The notes under the pieces: generated by a model
Told to the model about the DNA's origin: nothing
Seen by the model: only the letters and a program-made list of their open reading frames with translations
The model's database searches: none
Shown: positions 1-8,209 of the stretch, in pieces
How positions within the stretch are numbered: the stretch's first letter is position 1
Layout of the letters: the number at the start of each line of letters is the position of its first letter
NCBI GenBank assembly: GCA_030538085.1
Contig: JAUNUR010000034.1
Span: 1 to 33,075 of the forward strand
DNA length: 33,075 bases
Origin: Pseudomonadota bacterium
GTDB taxonomy: Bacteria; Pseudomonadota; Gammaproteobacteria; Burkholderiales; Burkholderiaceae_C
Direction of reading: 5' to 3'
Position numbers and translations under genes: made by a program

Positions 1-53
1 ATCGTGCCCACGTTCACGTGCGGCTTGCTTCGCTCGAATTTCTCTTTTGCCAT
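1..53 (-). CDS. tuf: Elongation factor Tu, N-terminal 17 codons only (partial)
   Basis: The reverse strand begins MAKEKFERSKPHVNVGT, the standard N-terminus of translation elongation factor Tu, the GTPase that delivers aminoacyl-tRNA to the ribosome. The gene runs off the left edge of the window, so nothing beyond the first residues can be judged. A GGAG lies 8 nt upstream of the ATG. It follows tRNA-Thr by 74 bp, and the arrangement tRNA-Tyr, tRNA-Gly, tRNA-Thr, tuf is a well-known bacterial co-transcribed cluster. Probably one of two tuf copies, as usual in betaproteobacteria (inference). Confidence 0.93.
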   Translation of the reverse strand, partial: MAKEKFERSKPHVNVGT

Positions 54-127
54 TTCTTCGACTCCGAAAAAATTAACTCAACATCAACAAACGACAGCCA
101 AGACGCCTCGCGCCACAGCCTCTGGAA

Positions 128-202
<75 letters not shown>

Positions 203-241
203 GAAAACCTGAACTCAAGCCTGACACGCGAACCAACCGAC

Positions 242-315
242 TGGAGCGGGAGACGGGAATCGAACCCGCGTCATTAGCTTGGAAGGCTAAGGTTCTACCA
301 TTGAACTACTCCCGC
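242..315 (-). tRNA. tRNA-Gly (anticodon TCC)
   Basis: Reverse-strand cloverleaf with acceptor stem GCGGGAG/CTCCCGC. The anticodon stem TTAGC/GCTAA encloses loop CTTCCAA (anticodon TCC), and the T loop is GTTCGATTC. The CCA is encoded at 242-244. Middle gene of the tRNA cluster. Confidence 0.96.
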
Positions 316-429
316 AAAGGCACGCCCCGGGCGTGTGCGCCTTGCGTGAGCCCATGCCCCCAGCCTTCGCCGGGAAACCGCCCATCCTAAACGCTCGTCG
401 TGTCAGCCGCGTGTGACAGCCTGGATTGC

Positions 430-515
430 TGGTGGAGAGGGCTGGATTCGAACCAGCGTAGGTGTAAACCGGCAGATTTACAGTCTGCTGCCATTAACCA
501 CTCGGCCACCTCTCC
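430..515 (-). tRNA. tRNA-Tyr (anticodon GTA)
   Basis: An 86-nt class II tRNA on the reverse strand. Acceptor stem GGAGAGG/CCTCTCC, anticodon loop CTGTAAA (GTA), a long variable arm after the anticodon stem, T loop GTTCGAATC and encoded CCA. First gene after the cluster promoter. The 114 bp between it and tRNA-Gly hold nothing recognisable. Confidence 0.96.
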
Positions 516-530
516 GGCAGCGAACCTCTA

Positions 531-559
531 ATTATGCCATGCTTCAAAACCGTTGCCAA
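531..559 (-). promoter_or_regulatory. sigma70-type promoter of the tRNA-tuf cluster
   Basis: On the reverse strand a -35 TTGGCA (554-559) and a -10 CATAAT (531-536) are separated by exactly 17 bp, each 5/6 to consensus. The tRNA-Tyr 5' end is 15 nt downstream of the -10. The promoter sits immediately after the stop codon of the J-domain gene, so the cluster has its own start despite the compact spacing. Confidence 0.75.
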
Positions 560-564
560 TCTCC

Positions 565-1557
565 TCAAAAAGACAACTTCACCCGCGACAGCACGAAGCC
601 CCGGGGCAGCAGCACGTCCACCACGCCATGGCGGCCCGGCGACTCGAACCAGGTGGATGGATACTCCTGGGCCGCATCCGCCCCGCTGCTGAACAGCAAG
701 GAGGCCGTCACCGCGCTCCTCAGCCGTCGCTGGCCACCGGCGCCGGTCAGCAAAGCCGGGTTTTCCAAGGCCAGGTGGTCGGCAAGCTCCCGCACGATGC
801 GCTCACGGTGGCGCGCGAGGTGCGCCATGAAGTCCGGCGCATCGAAGCTACCCACGACGATGGTGATCGCGGGGATTTCCAGCTCGACCACCTCCGCGCC
901 CCGCACCATCACGCGCAACGGAGCTTCCAGCAGCGGCATGCTGCGCTCGGCCAGGTCCTGAACCTGCTCCGCCCGCGCGGCGCGGCTCAGCTCAGGCTCC
1001 CGATCAAGCCATGCCTGCTTGAGCGCCAGCAGCTCGCGGCGCTTCGCCTCCGGCGTATCCGGCGCTTCCACTGCCTGCCTGAGCGCGGCCAGATCCGGCG
1101 CCTCCCGCACGCCACGCGCGCCTGAGTTCCACCACAGAACGAGCGCGCCCGCCACGATCACGCCCATCACCCATGACAGCCAGAGCCCATGCCGCGCCGA
1201 CCCTCCCCCTTTTGTTCGAACATCGCCGTGCGCGCCTCTTTGCGCGGCGCGGCGCATCGCCAGGGCATCCGCGGCGGCCATCGCGGTCTGGTCCGGGTGC
1301 GCGTGCCTCACCGCCTCACCCGAGGCACGGGGCGGGGCGGCTTGTTCCTGGCGCGACAGCTCCTCGTCGTAAGCGGCACGGCGCGCCGGATCCGAAAGCG
1401 TTTCGTAAGCCGCGGTCAAGCGCGCGGCGAGAGCTGCCATCGCGGGATCGCCACCATGCCGGTCCGGATGGTGACGCTGCATGAGGCTGCGGTAAGCCGC
1501 CCGGATCGTTTCAGCGCTGGCGTGGCGCACCACCTCCAGCGTGTCGTAATGCGTCAA
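565..1557 (-). CDS. Membrane-anchored DnaJ-domain protein
   Basis: A 330-residue protein with an N-terminal J domain (about residues 3-65) containing the HPD triad at 30-32, which in this family stimulates Hsp70/DnaK ATPase. A lone hydrophobic segment follows at about 124-143, then a C-terminal region of about 185 residues that I do not recognise. There is no G/F region or zinc finger, so it is a type III J protein, probably an inner-membrane DnaK recruiter (inference). The start is TTG, overlapping the TGA of the upstream lipoprotein gene by 4 nt, which implies translational coupling. It is the last gene of a minus-strand run whose two preceding genes are a lipoprotein and a J-like protein. 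Confidence 0.85.
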   Translation of the reverse strand: MTHYDTLEVVRHASAETIRAAYRSLMQRHHPDRHGGDPAMAALAARLTAAYETLSDPARRAAYDEELSRQEQAAPPRASGEAVRHAHPDQTAMAAADALAMRRAAQRGAHGDVRTKGGGSARHGLWLSWVMGVIVAGALVLWWNSGARGVREAPDLAALRQAVEAPDTPEAKRRELLALKQAWLDREPELSRAARAEQVQDLAERSMPLLEAPLRVMVRGAEVVELEIPAITIVVGSFDAPDFMAHLARHRERIVRELADHLALENPALLTGAGGQRRLRSAVTASLLFSSGADAAQEYPSTWFESPGRHGVVDVLLPRGFVLSRVKLSF

Positions 1558-1910
1558 TCAATTCTTTCGAAATTCGTGACCGAGCCGTCCGACTCCCGCA
1601 AGGCGAAGCGGTTTTTCTCCACCGTCACGATGGCGTTGGGGTCGCGCAACAGTTGACCGTTCGTCTTGACGTACCAGACGAAGCTGAGGGGTTTCAGCTC
1701 CCAGACGCCAAATTGCATCACCTCGCCATCATCCGACTTGATTTCCCACTCGCCATTGGCGTGGATGTACAGCGGTGCCGTGTTCATGCGCGACGACCGC
1801 CACTTGCCGACGAACTGATCCACTTGCGGCGGTTTGTCGCCGCAGCCCACGGCCACTGCCAGGAGCAGCGCCACGATGCCCCACAGCCAGAAACGCGGCA
1901 CGGCGCTCAT
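1554..1910 (-). CDS. Small lipoprotein between two J-domain genes
   Basis: A 118-residue protein. Residues 1-22 form a lipoprotein signal peptide with a hydrophobic stretch and lipobox VAVG-C (Cys23), so the mature protein should be lipidated and outside the cytoplasm. The remainder (QFVGKWRSSRMNTAPLYIHA onwards, ending TNFERID) looks like a small beta-rich domain with alternating hydrophobic residues. No known family is recognised. The ATG overlaps the upstream TGA (ATGA) and its own TGA overlaps the TTG of the next gene, so it is tightly coupled on both sides. Function unknown; context suggests a partner of the two membrane-anchored J proteins. Confidence 0.8.
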   Translation of the reverse strand: MSAVPRFWLWGIVALLLAVAVGCGDKPPQVDQFVGKWRSSRMNTAPLYIHANGEWEIKSDDGEVMQFGVWELKPLSFVWYVKTNGQLLRDPNAIVTVEKNRFALRESDGSVTNFERID

Positions 1911-2821
1911 CGGCGAAGAGTCTCGCGCCACCGGCGTTCGTTCTCCAGCTGACGCTGCCGCTCTTCCGCCGCCTGAATGGCCGCCAACTGCTCCCGCTCC
2001 AGCGCCAGGCGCTGCAAGCGGGCGTCTTCCTCCGCCGCGTAACGCCTGGACTGCTCCTCCGCCCATTGCAGGTTGCGGCTCACCTCTTCGCCTCGGCGAC
2101 GGGCATCCTCCTCGAAACGCCGCATTTGCGCCTCGGCCTGCTCTTCGTTCTGCCGCGCCTGGCGCTGTGCGATTTCGTCGCGCCGGCGGTTGGCCTCCAG
2201 CAATTCCAGCTCGGCCATGTTGGCCGGACGCACCCCATAGGTCTGGTAATACTCCTGCAGCGCGGCCTGCTCTTGCGCCTTGTTCTGCCGCGCTTCGATG
2301 GCCGCGGGGTGAGGGGTCGATCCACCGCCAAAGAAGGCCCGGCTCGCGAATCCCAGCACGATCGAAAAAATCACCACCAAGCCAATCGCGTTGGCAAAGC
2401 GATTCAGCAGGCCGCCCGCCGCGTTTTGCCAGAAACCGCCACCCGAGCCATCGCGCTCCGCCCCCGCCCCGGCGCGGATCATCAGTGCATCCGCCCGCAA
2501 CGACAGCGCATCGGCACGCATCGACAAGGCCTCGGCCTGCGCCTGCGCCGCGTCGGGCGATGATGGGTTGGTGGTGACCAGCGCCTGTGTGTTGGCCTGG
2601 GCGCGCAGCTTGGTGTCGTAGGCGTGCCGGGTAATGGGGTCGACCAGTGTCGTCAGCGCCAGCTTGAGCACCTGAAGCCGGTCATTCACGTCTTCCGGTG
2701 GCAGGCCCTGCGCATTGGCGCGCACCTCGTCGGATTTGCTCAGGAAGGCCTCGCGAATCTGCTCTGCCGTCGCATGTTCACCCACGCCAAACAATTGGTA
2801 AAGACTGGGCTTGCTGCTCAT
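1907..2821 (-). CDS. J-like membrane protein lacking the HPD motif, with C-terminal coiled coil
   Basis: A 304-residue protein. The N-terminus (about 6-71: YQLFGV, ATAEQIREAF, ending DPITRHAYD) has the helix pattern and end signature of a J domain, but no HPD triad appears between the helices (the segment reads FLSKSDEVRANAQGL). Residues about 100-120 contain three near-identical heptads (SMRADAL, SLRADAL, MIRAGAG). A hydrophobic segment lies at about 143-163, and the last 130 residues are charged, Arg/Glu/Gln-rich and helical, probably a coiled coil. ATG 2821 was chosen because homology-like sequence starts there; an upstream in-frame ATG at 2851 is possible. It overlaps the lipoprotein gene by ATGA. 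A role in DnaK recruitment is doubtful without HPD. Confidence 0.78.
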   Translation of the reverse strand: MSSKPSLYQLFGVGEHATAEQIREAFLSKSDEVRANAQGLPPEDVNDRLQVLKLALTTLVDPITRHAYDTKLRAQANTQALVTTNPSSPDAAQAQAEALSMRADALSLRADALMIRAGAGAERDGSGGGFWQNAAGGLLNRFANAIGLVVIFSIVLGFASRAFFGGGSTPHPAAIEARQNKAQEQAALQEYYQTYGVRPANMAELELLEANRRRDEIAQRQARQNEEQAEAQMRRFEEDARRRGEEVSRNLQWAEEQSRRYAAEEDARLQRLALEREQLAAIQAAEERQRQLENERRWRETLRR

Positions 2822-2858
2822 ACGAGTTCGCTCTTGGTTCCCTTGAATCATGGAAATG

Positions 2859-3509
2859 CTAGCAAATTCGTTTGCACTGTTCCAGCACGGAATCCAACCA
2901 TTGGCGCTGCAGATCCGCCCGCTGCGGCAGCGGGTGGCGGTAGGCCAGCCCATCGTCGGTCAGCCCCAGCAGCGGATGCCCGCGCGTGGCGGCCAGCGCC
3001 TGGGTGGCCAGCCCCCGCAGCGCCGGCGACAAGCCCCAGGCCAGCAGTACGGGCGTGTCCGGCGCCCCCAGCGCCCGCGCCAGCGCGTCCGAGCGGCCGG
3101 GGCTGAACAGACTGTGCCACTCGCCCACCTGCGGCAAGGTGGCGAACAGTTCGGCACTCTTGGGGGTGCGCAGGTCGGAAAGATTGATCACGCGAATGTG
3201 CCGCACCGGCCACGCGGTGTTCAGCAGCGCCAGCTTCATCAACTGGTACTGCGTGCGGTCGGGCATGGCGGGCGCCCAGCCGTCGGCATCCGGCTCGGCC
3301 AGCGGGCGCGAGCCGCCGGGGTTCATCATCACTGCCACCAGATCGGCCTGGCGCGACCGGGCTTCGGGCCAGGGCAGCGCGTGGTCGAAAATTTCCAGAT
3401 GACTGCGCAGTTCATAACGCCGCCCCGCGTGCTCATGCGCGTAGTAGCGCCCATGCACGGCAAAGCGGCGCAGCAGCGCTGCGGCGGACAAATCAGGCGC
3501 CGTACTCAC
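2859..3509 (-). CDS. DUF1643 family protein
   Basis: A 216-residue cytosolic protein. The segment [13 protein letters not shown] (about residues 57-69) matches the conserved hydrophobic-NPS/G motif of the DUF1643 family. [16 protein letters not shown] and [10 protein letters not shown] fit the rest of that fold. The function of the family is not known to me. The start is GTG 3509, whose GTGA overlaps the trpC stop codon by 4 nt. An upstream start would lie deep inside trpC and give an Arg-rich shadow sequence. It is translationally coupled to trpC and ends 37 nt before the J-like gene. Confidence 0.78.
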   Translation of the reverse strand: MSTAPDLSAAALLRRFAVHGRYYAHEHAGRRYELRSHLEIFDHALPWPEARSRQADLVAVMMNPGGSRPLAEPDADGWAPAMPDRTQYQLMKLALLNTAWPVRHIRVINLSDLRTPKSAELFATLPQVGEWHSLFSPGRSDALARALGAPDTPVLLAWGLSPALRGLATQALAATRGHPLLGLTDDGLAYRHPLPQRADLQRQWLDSVLEQCKRIC

Positions 3510-4318
3510 TGGAACAGCTCGGCCAGCGCCTCGCCCGGCTCGTCGGCGCGCATGAAGGCCTCGCCAACCAGAAAAGCGTTCACACCCGCATCGCGCATGC
3601 ACTGTACGTCGGCGCGCGTGTGGATGCCGCTTTCGGTAACCAGCAGGCGGTCGGCCGGCACGTCTTTCAGCAGGCCAAGCGTGGTGTCCAGGCTGACCTC
3701 GAAGCTGCGCAGGTCGCGGTTGTTGATGCCGACCAGCAGCGTCTTCAGCTTCAGCGCGCGTTCCAGTTCGGCGCCGTCGTGCACCTCCACCAGCACCGCC
3801 ATGTCCAGGCTGTGGGCCACGGCTTCCAGCTCCTGCATCTGGCCGTCGCCCAGGCAGGCAGCGATCAACAGAATGCAGTCGGCACCGATGGCGCGCGCCT
3901 CGTAGACCTGGTAGGGGTCGATCATGAAATCCTTGCGCAGCACCGGCAGCTCGCAGCTGGCGCGCGCCTGCTTGAGATAGCCCACGCTGCCCTGAAAGAA
4001 CTGCCTGTCCGTCAGCACCGACAAGCAGGCGGCGTTCACCTTGCCGCCGCTGTCCGTGTTGCCCACGGCGTAGCTCTGCGCGATGTCGGCCGGCACGAAG
4101 TCGGGACGAATCACGCCCTTGCTGGGGCTGGCCTTCTTGATCTCGGCGATCACGGCGGCCCGGCCAGCGGCAATCTTGGCGCGCAGCGCGCCCTCGAAAT
4201 CGCGCGTCAGCACGCGGCTTTCGGCGTCCTCGCGCATGGCGGCGAGCGAGATTTTCTTCAGCCCCGTGGCCACCTCCTCGCGCTTGACGGCAACGATCTT
4301 GTCCAGAATGTCACTCAT
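3506..4318 (-). CDS. trpC: Indole-3-glycerol phosphate synthase
   Basis: A 270-residue monofunctional TIM-barrel enzyme. It catalyses ring closure of 1-(o-carboxyphenylamino)-1-deoxyribulose 5-phosphate to indole-3-glycerol phosphate. Motifs seen: [15 protein letters not shown] (catalytic lysine region), [31 protein letters not shown]-type strand (here [14 protein letters not shown]), [13 protein letters not shown] and [12 protein letters not shown]. It is not fused to TrpF. It lies 79 bp downstream of trpD, and the DUF1643 gene overlaps its end. The start is ATG 4318 ([12 protein letters not shown]), the usual N-terminus for betaproteobacterial TrpC. Confidence 0.97.
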   Translation of the reverse strand: MSDILDKIVAVKREEVATGLKKISLAAMREDAESRVLTRDFEGALRAKIAAGRAAVIAEIKKASPSKGVIRPDFVPADIAQSYAVGNTDSGGKVNAACLSVLTDRQFFQGSVGYLKQARASCELPVLRKDFMIDPYQVYEARAIGADCILLIAACLGDGQMQELEAVAHSLDMAVLVEVHDGAELERALKLKTLLVGINNRDLRSFEVSLDTTLGLLKDVPADRLLVTESGIHTRADVQCMRDAGVNAFLVGEAFMRADEPGEALAELFQ

Positions 4319-4397
4319 TTCTTGATAGCTCCTCGTGCTTGTCCAACGGCGGCTGGTTCACCATGGGCAACCCCTGCGCCACCGTCTTGCAGCCACA

Positions 4398-5438
4398 TCA
4401 CGCCGCTTCTGCGGCCAGCGACTGTGTGAACGCCAGCACCTGGTCCAGCTTGGCCCCGGCCGCGCCGGTTTCCAGCGCCTCGCGCGCGCGGTCGATGCCC
4501 GCCTTCAGTGTGCTGGCCACGCCGGCGGCATACAGAGTGGCGCCAGCGTTCAGGATCACGATGTCACGCGCCGGGCCATCGTGCCCGGCCAGCACGCCGC
4601 GCAGCATGGCCAGAGACTCCTCCGGTGTCGCCACGCGGATGGCACGGTTGCTCATCATCGCCAGACCGAAATCCTCGGGGTGGATTTCGTACTCGCTGAT
4701 CTGGCCGTCCTTCAGCTCGCCCACCATGGTGGCGGCGCCCAGGCTCACCTCGTCCATGCCGTCGCGGCCGTACACCACCACCGCGTGCTCGGCGCCCAGG
4801 CGCTGCAGCGCGCGCACCTGAATGCCCACCAGATCGGGGTGGAACACGCCCATCAAAATGTTGGGCGCTCCCGCCGGGTTGGTGAGCGGGCCCAGGATGT
4901 TGAAGAAGGTCTTGACGCCCATCTCCTTACGCACCGGCGCCACGTTCTTCATCGCCGGGTGGTGGTTGGGCGCGAACATGAAACCCACGCCGGTCTCGGC
5001 CACGCAGCGCGCGATCTGCTCCGGCGTGAGATTGAGCGGAATGCCCAGCGCCTCGATCACGTCGGCACTGCCCGATTTGCTGGACACGCTGCGTCCGCCG
5101 TGCTTGGCCACGCGCGCGCCGGCGGCGGCGGCCACGAACATGCTGCAGGTGCTGATGTTGAAGGTGTGCGAGCCATCGCCGCCCGTGCCCACCACGTCCA
5201 CCAGGTACTTCGTGTCGGCCACATGCACCTTGGTCGCCAGCTCGCGCATCACCTGCGCGGCGGCGGTGATCTCGCCGATGGTCTCCTTCTTCACGCGCAG
5301 GCCGGTGGTGATGGCCGCCACCATCAGCGGTGACACCTCGCCCCGCATGATGAGCCGCATCAGGTGCAGCATCTCGTCGTGGAAGATTTCGCGGTGTTCG
5401 ATGGTGCGCTGCAGCGCTTCTTGCGCGGTGATGGTCAT
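4398..5438 (-). CDS. trpD: Anthranilate phosphoribosyltransferase
   Basis: A 346-residue enzyme transferring phosphoribosyl from PRPP to anthranilate, the second step of tryptophan synthesis. The diagnostic PRPP-binding segment [18 protein letters not shown] is followed by [22 protein letters not shown]. The N-terminal helical domain contains [23 protein letters not shown] 5438 ([10 protein letters not shown]) is preferred over an upstream in-frame Met because the extra 20 residues do not resemble the family. The 83 bp between trpG and trpD carry no gene. It is the unfused form, with TrpG encoded separately. Confidence 0.97.
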   Translation of the reverse strand: MTITAQEALQRTIEHREIFHDEMLHLMRLIMRGEVSPLMVAAITTGLRVKKETIGEITAAAQVMRELATKVHVADTKYLVDVVGTGGDGSHTFNISTCSMFVAAAAGARVAKHGGRSVSSKSGSADVIEALGIPLNLTPEQIARCVAETGVGFMFAPNHHPAMKNVAPVRKEMGVKTFFNILGPLTNPAGAPNILMGVFHPDLVGIQVRALQRLGAEHAVVVYGRDGMDEVSLGAATMVGELKDGQISEYEIHPEDFGLAMMSNRAIRVATPEESLAMLRGVLAGHDGPARDIVILNAGATLYAAGVASTLKAGIDRAREALETGAAGAKLDQVLAFTQSLAAEAA

Positions 5439-5521
5439 GGCCTGAGTCTTGTCGTTTGAAATGGGTTGAAAAATATCGTCAGCGCGCCGCGAAGGCATCA
5501 GCCGACGCGGCCCGGCCGGCC

Positions 5522-6112
5522 TCAGTTCAGGAAATTCCCCAGCATCGCGTGCCCATGCTCCGTCAGGATGCTCTCGGGGTGGAACTGCACGCCCTCGATG
5601 CGCGCCTCATGCGCGAAGCCAGTGTGGCGCACGCCCTGGATTTCGCCATCGTCGTCACTGGTGGCGGTGATTTCCAGCTCGGGCGGGCAAGTGGTGCGGT
5701 CGATGACGAGCGAGTGATAGCGGTTGACGGTGAACCGCTCCGGCAGGTCGGCGAACACGCCTTGCCGCGTGGTGGTGATGGTGCTGGTCTTGCCGTGCAT
5801 CTGCACCCTGGCGCGCACGATCTGGCCGCCAAAGGCCGCGCCGATGGCCTGGTGGCCCAGGCACACGCCCAGAATGGGCAGCTTGCCAGCGAAGTGCCGG
5901 ATCGCCGCCACCGACACACCCGCCTCCGCCGGCGAGCATGGTCCGGGGCTGATGCACAGGCGCTGGAATTCGCCTCGCTGGAACATGGCGTCCAACTGCT
6001 CCAGCGTCACCTCGTCGTTGCGCAGCACCGTCACCTGAGTGCCCAGTTCGCCAAAGTACTGCACGATGTTGTAGGTGAAGCTGTCGTAGTTGTCGATCAT
6101 CAGCAGCTTCAT
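5522..6112 (-). CDS. trpG: Anthranilate synthase component II (glutamine amidotransferase)
   Basis: A 196-residue class I glutamine amidotransferase supplying ammonia to TrpE. It starts [20 protein letters not shown]. The oxyanion segment is [11 protein letters not shown], the nucleophile elbow [11 protein letters not shown] has Cys84, and the His-Glu pair lies in [13 protein letters not shown]. The ATG overlaps the chorismate mutase TGA (ATGA). In many bacteria this subunit also serves p-aminobenzoate synthase; no separate pabA is seen here, so dual use is possible (inference). Confidence 0.97.
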   Translation of the reverse strand: MKLLMIDNYDSFTYNIVQYFGELGTQVTVLRNDEVTLEQLDAMFQRGEFQRLCISPGPCSPAEAGVSVAAIRHFAGKLPILGVCLGHQAIGAAFGGQIVRARVQMHGKTSTITTTRQGVFADLPERFTVNRYHSLVIDRTTCPPELEITATSDDDGEIQGVRHTGFAHEARIEGVQFHPESILTEHGHAMLGNFLN

Positions 6113-6435
6113 GGCGCCTCCTCGGCGCGCAGGCGCGCGAATTCGCGGTGCTCGTAGGCGATGCACTCTTCCATCATGTGGCGGTAGATGGCCTCGATGA
6201 CGTCGGCCTCGCCACGGTGCTCGGCGGCCAGCGCGCGCACGTGCGCGACGATGGCCTCGATGCGCTCCTCGTCGCGCACCAAGTGGGCATGGGGTTTGAT
6301 ACGGGCGGCCTGCGTCATGTAAGCCACGCGCTGCGCCAGCAGGGGCACGATCCGCGCGTCGAGCGCGTCAACGCCTTCGCGCACTTCGGTCATGGTGGTG
6401 CAGTGGCGCACGATGGGGGGGAGTGCGGGGTTCAT
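6109..6435 (-). CDS. Chorismate mutase, AroQ class
   Basis: A 108-residue all-helical AroQ domain. [20 protein letters not shown] is the hallmark first helix, followed by [23 protein letters not shown] and an [18 protein letters not shown]-terminus. Family members convert chorismate to prephenate (some, such as PchB, act on isochorismate). The gene overlaps trpE upstream and trpG downstream by 4 nt each (ATGA), so it is made with the two anthranilate synthase subunits. An alternative Met start at 6393 would lose the upstream overlap. It sits at the chorismate branch point, competing for the substrate of TrpE. No aroQ or pheA fusion is seen. Confidence 0.9.
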   Translation of the reverse strand: MNPALPPIVRHCTTMTEVREGVDALDARIVPLLAQRVAYMTQAARIKPHAHLVRDEERIEAIVAHVRALAAEHRGEADVIEAIYRHMMEECIAYEHREFARLRAEEAP

Positions 6436-7931
6436 TCCAGTCCTTCCTCGACCAGCTCGCTGGCGCGCAGCAGCGCGCGCGCCTTGTGTTCGGTTTCTTT
6501 CCATTCCAGCTCCGGCACGCTGTCGGCCACCACGCCGGCGGCGGCCTGCACGTGCAGGGTCTGGTCCTTGACGATGGCGGTGCGGATGGCGATGGCCAGA
6601 TCCATGTCGCCCGCGTAGCTGATGTAGCCGCAGGCGCCGCCGTAGATGCCGCGCTTGACGGGCTCCAGCTGGTCGATCAGCTCCATGGCGTGCACCTTGG
6701 GCGCGCCGCTCAGCGTGCCGGCGGGGAAAGTGGCCTTGAGCACGTCCATGTTGGTCATGCCGCCTTTCAGGATGCCCTCGACGTTGCTGACGATGTGCAT
6801 CACGTGGCTGTAGCGCTCGATGGCGAAGGCCTCGGTCACGTGCACGCTGCCGGTCTGGGCGATGCGGCCGATGTCGTTGCGCGCCAGGTCGATCAGCATC
6901 ACGTGCTCGGCGCGCTCCTTGGGGTCGTTCACCAGTTCCTGCTCGATGGCCTTGTCGGCCTCGGGCGTGGCGCCGCGCGGGCGGGTGCCGGCCAGCGGGC
7001 GGATGGTGACCTTCTTGCCTTCGGCGGTGTTCTCCTGCCGCACCAGAATCTCGGGGCTGGCGCTGACCACGTGGAAATCGCCGAAGTCGTAGTAAATCAT
7101 GTACGGCGACGGGTTCAGCGAACGCAAGGCGCGGTACAGGCTGAGCGGCGATTCGGTATAGCGCTTGCTGATGCGCTGGCCCACCTGCACTTGCATGAAG
7201 TCGCCGGCGGCGATCAATTCCTTGGCGCGCTCCACGGCGGCCAGATAGTCGGCCTTGGCGAAACCGCGCTCGGCCGGGTGGCTTTGCGTGGCCAGCACCC
7301 GCGGCGCGCTGACCGAGTAGCGCAGTTGCTCGCGAAGCTGTTTCAGGCGCTTCTTGGCATTGCTGTACGACTCGGGCTGCGCCGGATCGGCGTAGACGAT
7401 GAGGTAGAGCTTGCCCGAGAGGTTGTCGATGACGGCCAGCTCCTCGCAATGCATCAGCAAGATATCGGGCGTGCCCAGCGTGTCGGGCGGGCAGGATTTT
7501 TCGAGCTTTTTCTCGATGTGGCGCACCACGTCGTAGCCAAAGTAGCCCGCCAACCCGCCGCAAAAGCGCGGCAAGCCGGGCCGCAGCGCCACCTTGAAGC
7601 GCTTCTGGTAGGCGTCGACGAAGTCCAGCGGATTGCCTTGCGCCGTTTCGACGACCTGGCCGTCGGTCACCACCTCGGTCTTCGCGTCGGCGCCAAAGCC
7701 GCTGGCCCGCACCACGGTGCGCGCTGGCAAGCCGATGAAGCTGTAGCGCCCGAAGCGCTCGCCGCCGATGACGGATTCGAGCAGGAAGCTGTACCGCCCC
7801 CCGCCCTGGCTGGCGGCCAGCTTGAGGTAGAGCGACAGCGGGGTTTCGAGGTCGGCGAAGGCCTCGTTCATCAGCGGAATACGGTTGTAGCCCTGGCTGG
7901 CCAGGCTCTTGAATTCGAGTTCGGTGATCAC
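6432..7931 (-). CDS. trpE: Anthranilate synthase component I
   Basis: A 499-residue chorismate-binding enzyme making anthranilate from chorismate and ammonia. The N-terminal regulatory region contains the tryptophan-binding FLLESV-type motif ([20 protein letters not shown]). The catalytic half contains [65 protein letters not shown] and [17 protein letters not shown]. The start is GTG 7931 (reading [14 protein letters not shown]) with an AGGAGG 11 nt upstream. First structural gene of the trp run, downstream of a leader ORF with tandem Trp codons. Expected to be feedback-inhibited by tryptophan (family knowledge). Confidence 0.97.
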   Translation of the reverse strand: MITELEFKSLASQGYNRIPLMNEAFADLETPLSLYLKLAASQGGGRYSFLLESVIGGERFGRYSFIGLPARTVVRASGFGADAKTEVVTDGQVVETAQGNPLDFVDAYQKRFKVALRPGLPRFCGGLAGYFGYDVVRHIEKKLEKSCPPDTLGTPDILLMHCEELAVIDNLSGKLYLIVYADPAQPESYSNAKKRLKQLREQLRYSVSAPRVLATQSHPAERGFAKADYLAAVERAKELIAAGDFMQVQVGQRISKRYTESPLSLYRALRSLNPSPYMIYYDFGDFHVVSASPEILVRQENTAEGKKVTIRPLAGTRPRGATPEADKAIEQELVNDPKERAEHVMLIDLARNDIGRIAQTGSVHVTEAFAIERYSHVMHIVSNVEGILKGGMTNMDVLKATFPAGTLSGAPKVHAMELIDQLEPVKRGIYGGACGYISYAGDMDLAIAIRTAIVKDQTLHVQAAAGVVADSVPELEWKETEHKARALLRASELVEEGLE

Positions 7932-7938
7932 TGCGGGT

Positions 7939-7953
7939 CGAGCCTCCTGCTCG
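7939..7953 (-). promoter_or_regulatory. trpE Shine-Dalgarno presented in a hairpin loop
   Basis: On the reverse strand CGAGC-AGGAG-GCTCG forms a 5-bp stem with the AGGAG of the trpE ribosome binding site in the loop. The next hairpin upstream, CCGGCG-GCA-CGCCGG, lies at 7959-7973. The SD is 11 nt from the GTG, a little long. Could affect initiation; no evidence beyond base pairing. Confidence 0.45.
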
Positions 7954-8025
7954 CTGGGCCGGCGTGCCGCCGGACCGTTTCAACTTCCTGATGCGGCGCC
8001 ACAGCGGGTGTGGGTGCCGCGCCCA

Positions 8026-8042
8026 GCGCCCGTTGCGGGCGC
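8026..8042 (-). promoter_or_regulatory. GC hairpin in the trp leader (candidate attenuator stem)
   Basis: GCGCCCG-CAA-CGGGCGC on the reverse strand is a perfect 7-bp stem with a 3-nt loop, starting 12 nt after the leader-peptide stop codon. Upstream, overlapping the Trp codons, two shorter pairings exclude each other: CTGGGC with GCCCAG, and CCAGGG with CCCTGG. This resembles an attenuator layout, but no U-run follows the stem. Intrinsic termination is therefore unproven and another mode of control is possible. Confidence 0.4.
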
Positions 8043-8054
8043 GAAATCACAAGG

Positions 8055-8135
8055 TCAACGCGCAGGCTTACGCCAGGGCCACGCCCCCTGGGCGGCGGCG
8101 CCCAGTGGTGATTCGACATTGCGGGAAGCGAACAT
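8055..8135 (-). CDS. Probable trp operon leader peptide (26 aa, Trp-Pro-Trp)
   Basis: The reverse strand from ATG 8135 reads MFASRNVESPLGAAAQGAWP then WRKPAR and a TGA stop, with Trp at positions 19 and 21. Two near-adjacent Trp codons in a short ORF just upstream of trpE are the signature of ribosome-stalling attenuation leaders. No Shine-Dalgarno sequence precedes the ATG. The extended -10 of the trp promoter ends only 7 nt before it, so the peptide could be translated from a leaderless mRNA (inference). GC-rich hairpins follow. The ORF is short and GC-biased, so chance cannot be excluded, but its position and Trp placement argue for function. Confidence 0.62.
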   Translation of the reverse strand: MFASRNVESPLGAAAQGAWPWRKPAR

Positions 8136-8142
8136 GCGGGCG

Positions 8143-8172
8143 AGTGTAGCAAACCAGTTTTGCACTTGTCAG
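8143..8172 (-). promoter_or_regulatory. Promoter of the trp run
   Basis: Reverse strand: -35 CTGACA (8167-8172, 5/6), an 18-bp spacer, and an extended -10 TGC-TACACT (TACACT at 8143-8148, 4/6). The predicted start lies around 8135-8137, at the leader ATG. It stands alone between the phosphatase gene and trpE and is the only good promoter seen upstream of the nine-gene minus-strand run. Confidence 0.65.
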
Positions 8173-8209
8173 CCGAAAAAGCAGGCTCCGATATGCACGG
8201 ACTTTCGAA

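Noticed and set aside
6109-7983. A 624-codon minus-strand frame containing the chorismate mutase at its C-terminus
   Set aside because: Only the last 108 codons look like protein. The upstream part is an Arg/Gly-rich out-of-frame reading of trpE. The real start is the ATG overlapping the trpE stop.
6423-7991. A 522-codon open frame on the plus strand opposite trpE
   Set aside because: It is an antisense shadow in GC-rich DNA: low-complexity Ala/Gly/His/Val composition, no recognisable domain, and the opposite strand is an unmistakable TrpE. The same applies to the plus-strand frames at 14394-15791 (over proA), 22448-23944 (over leuS), 24227-26314 (over exbD/exbB/dapB) and 19316-20779 (over holA).
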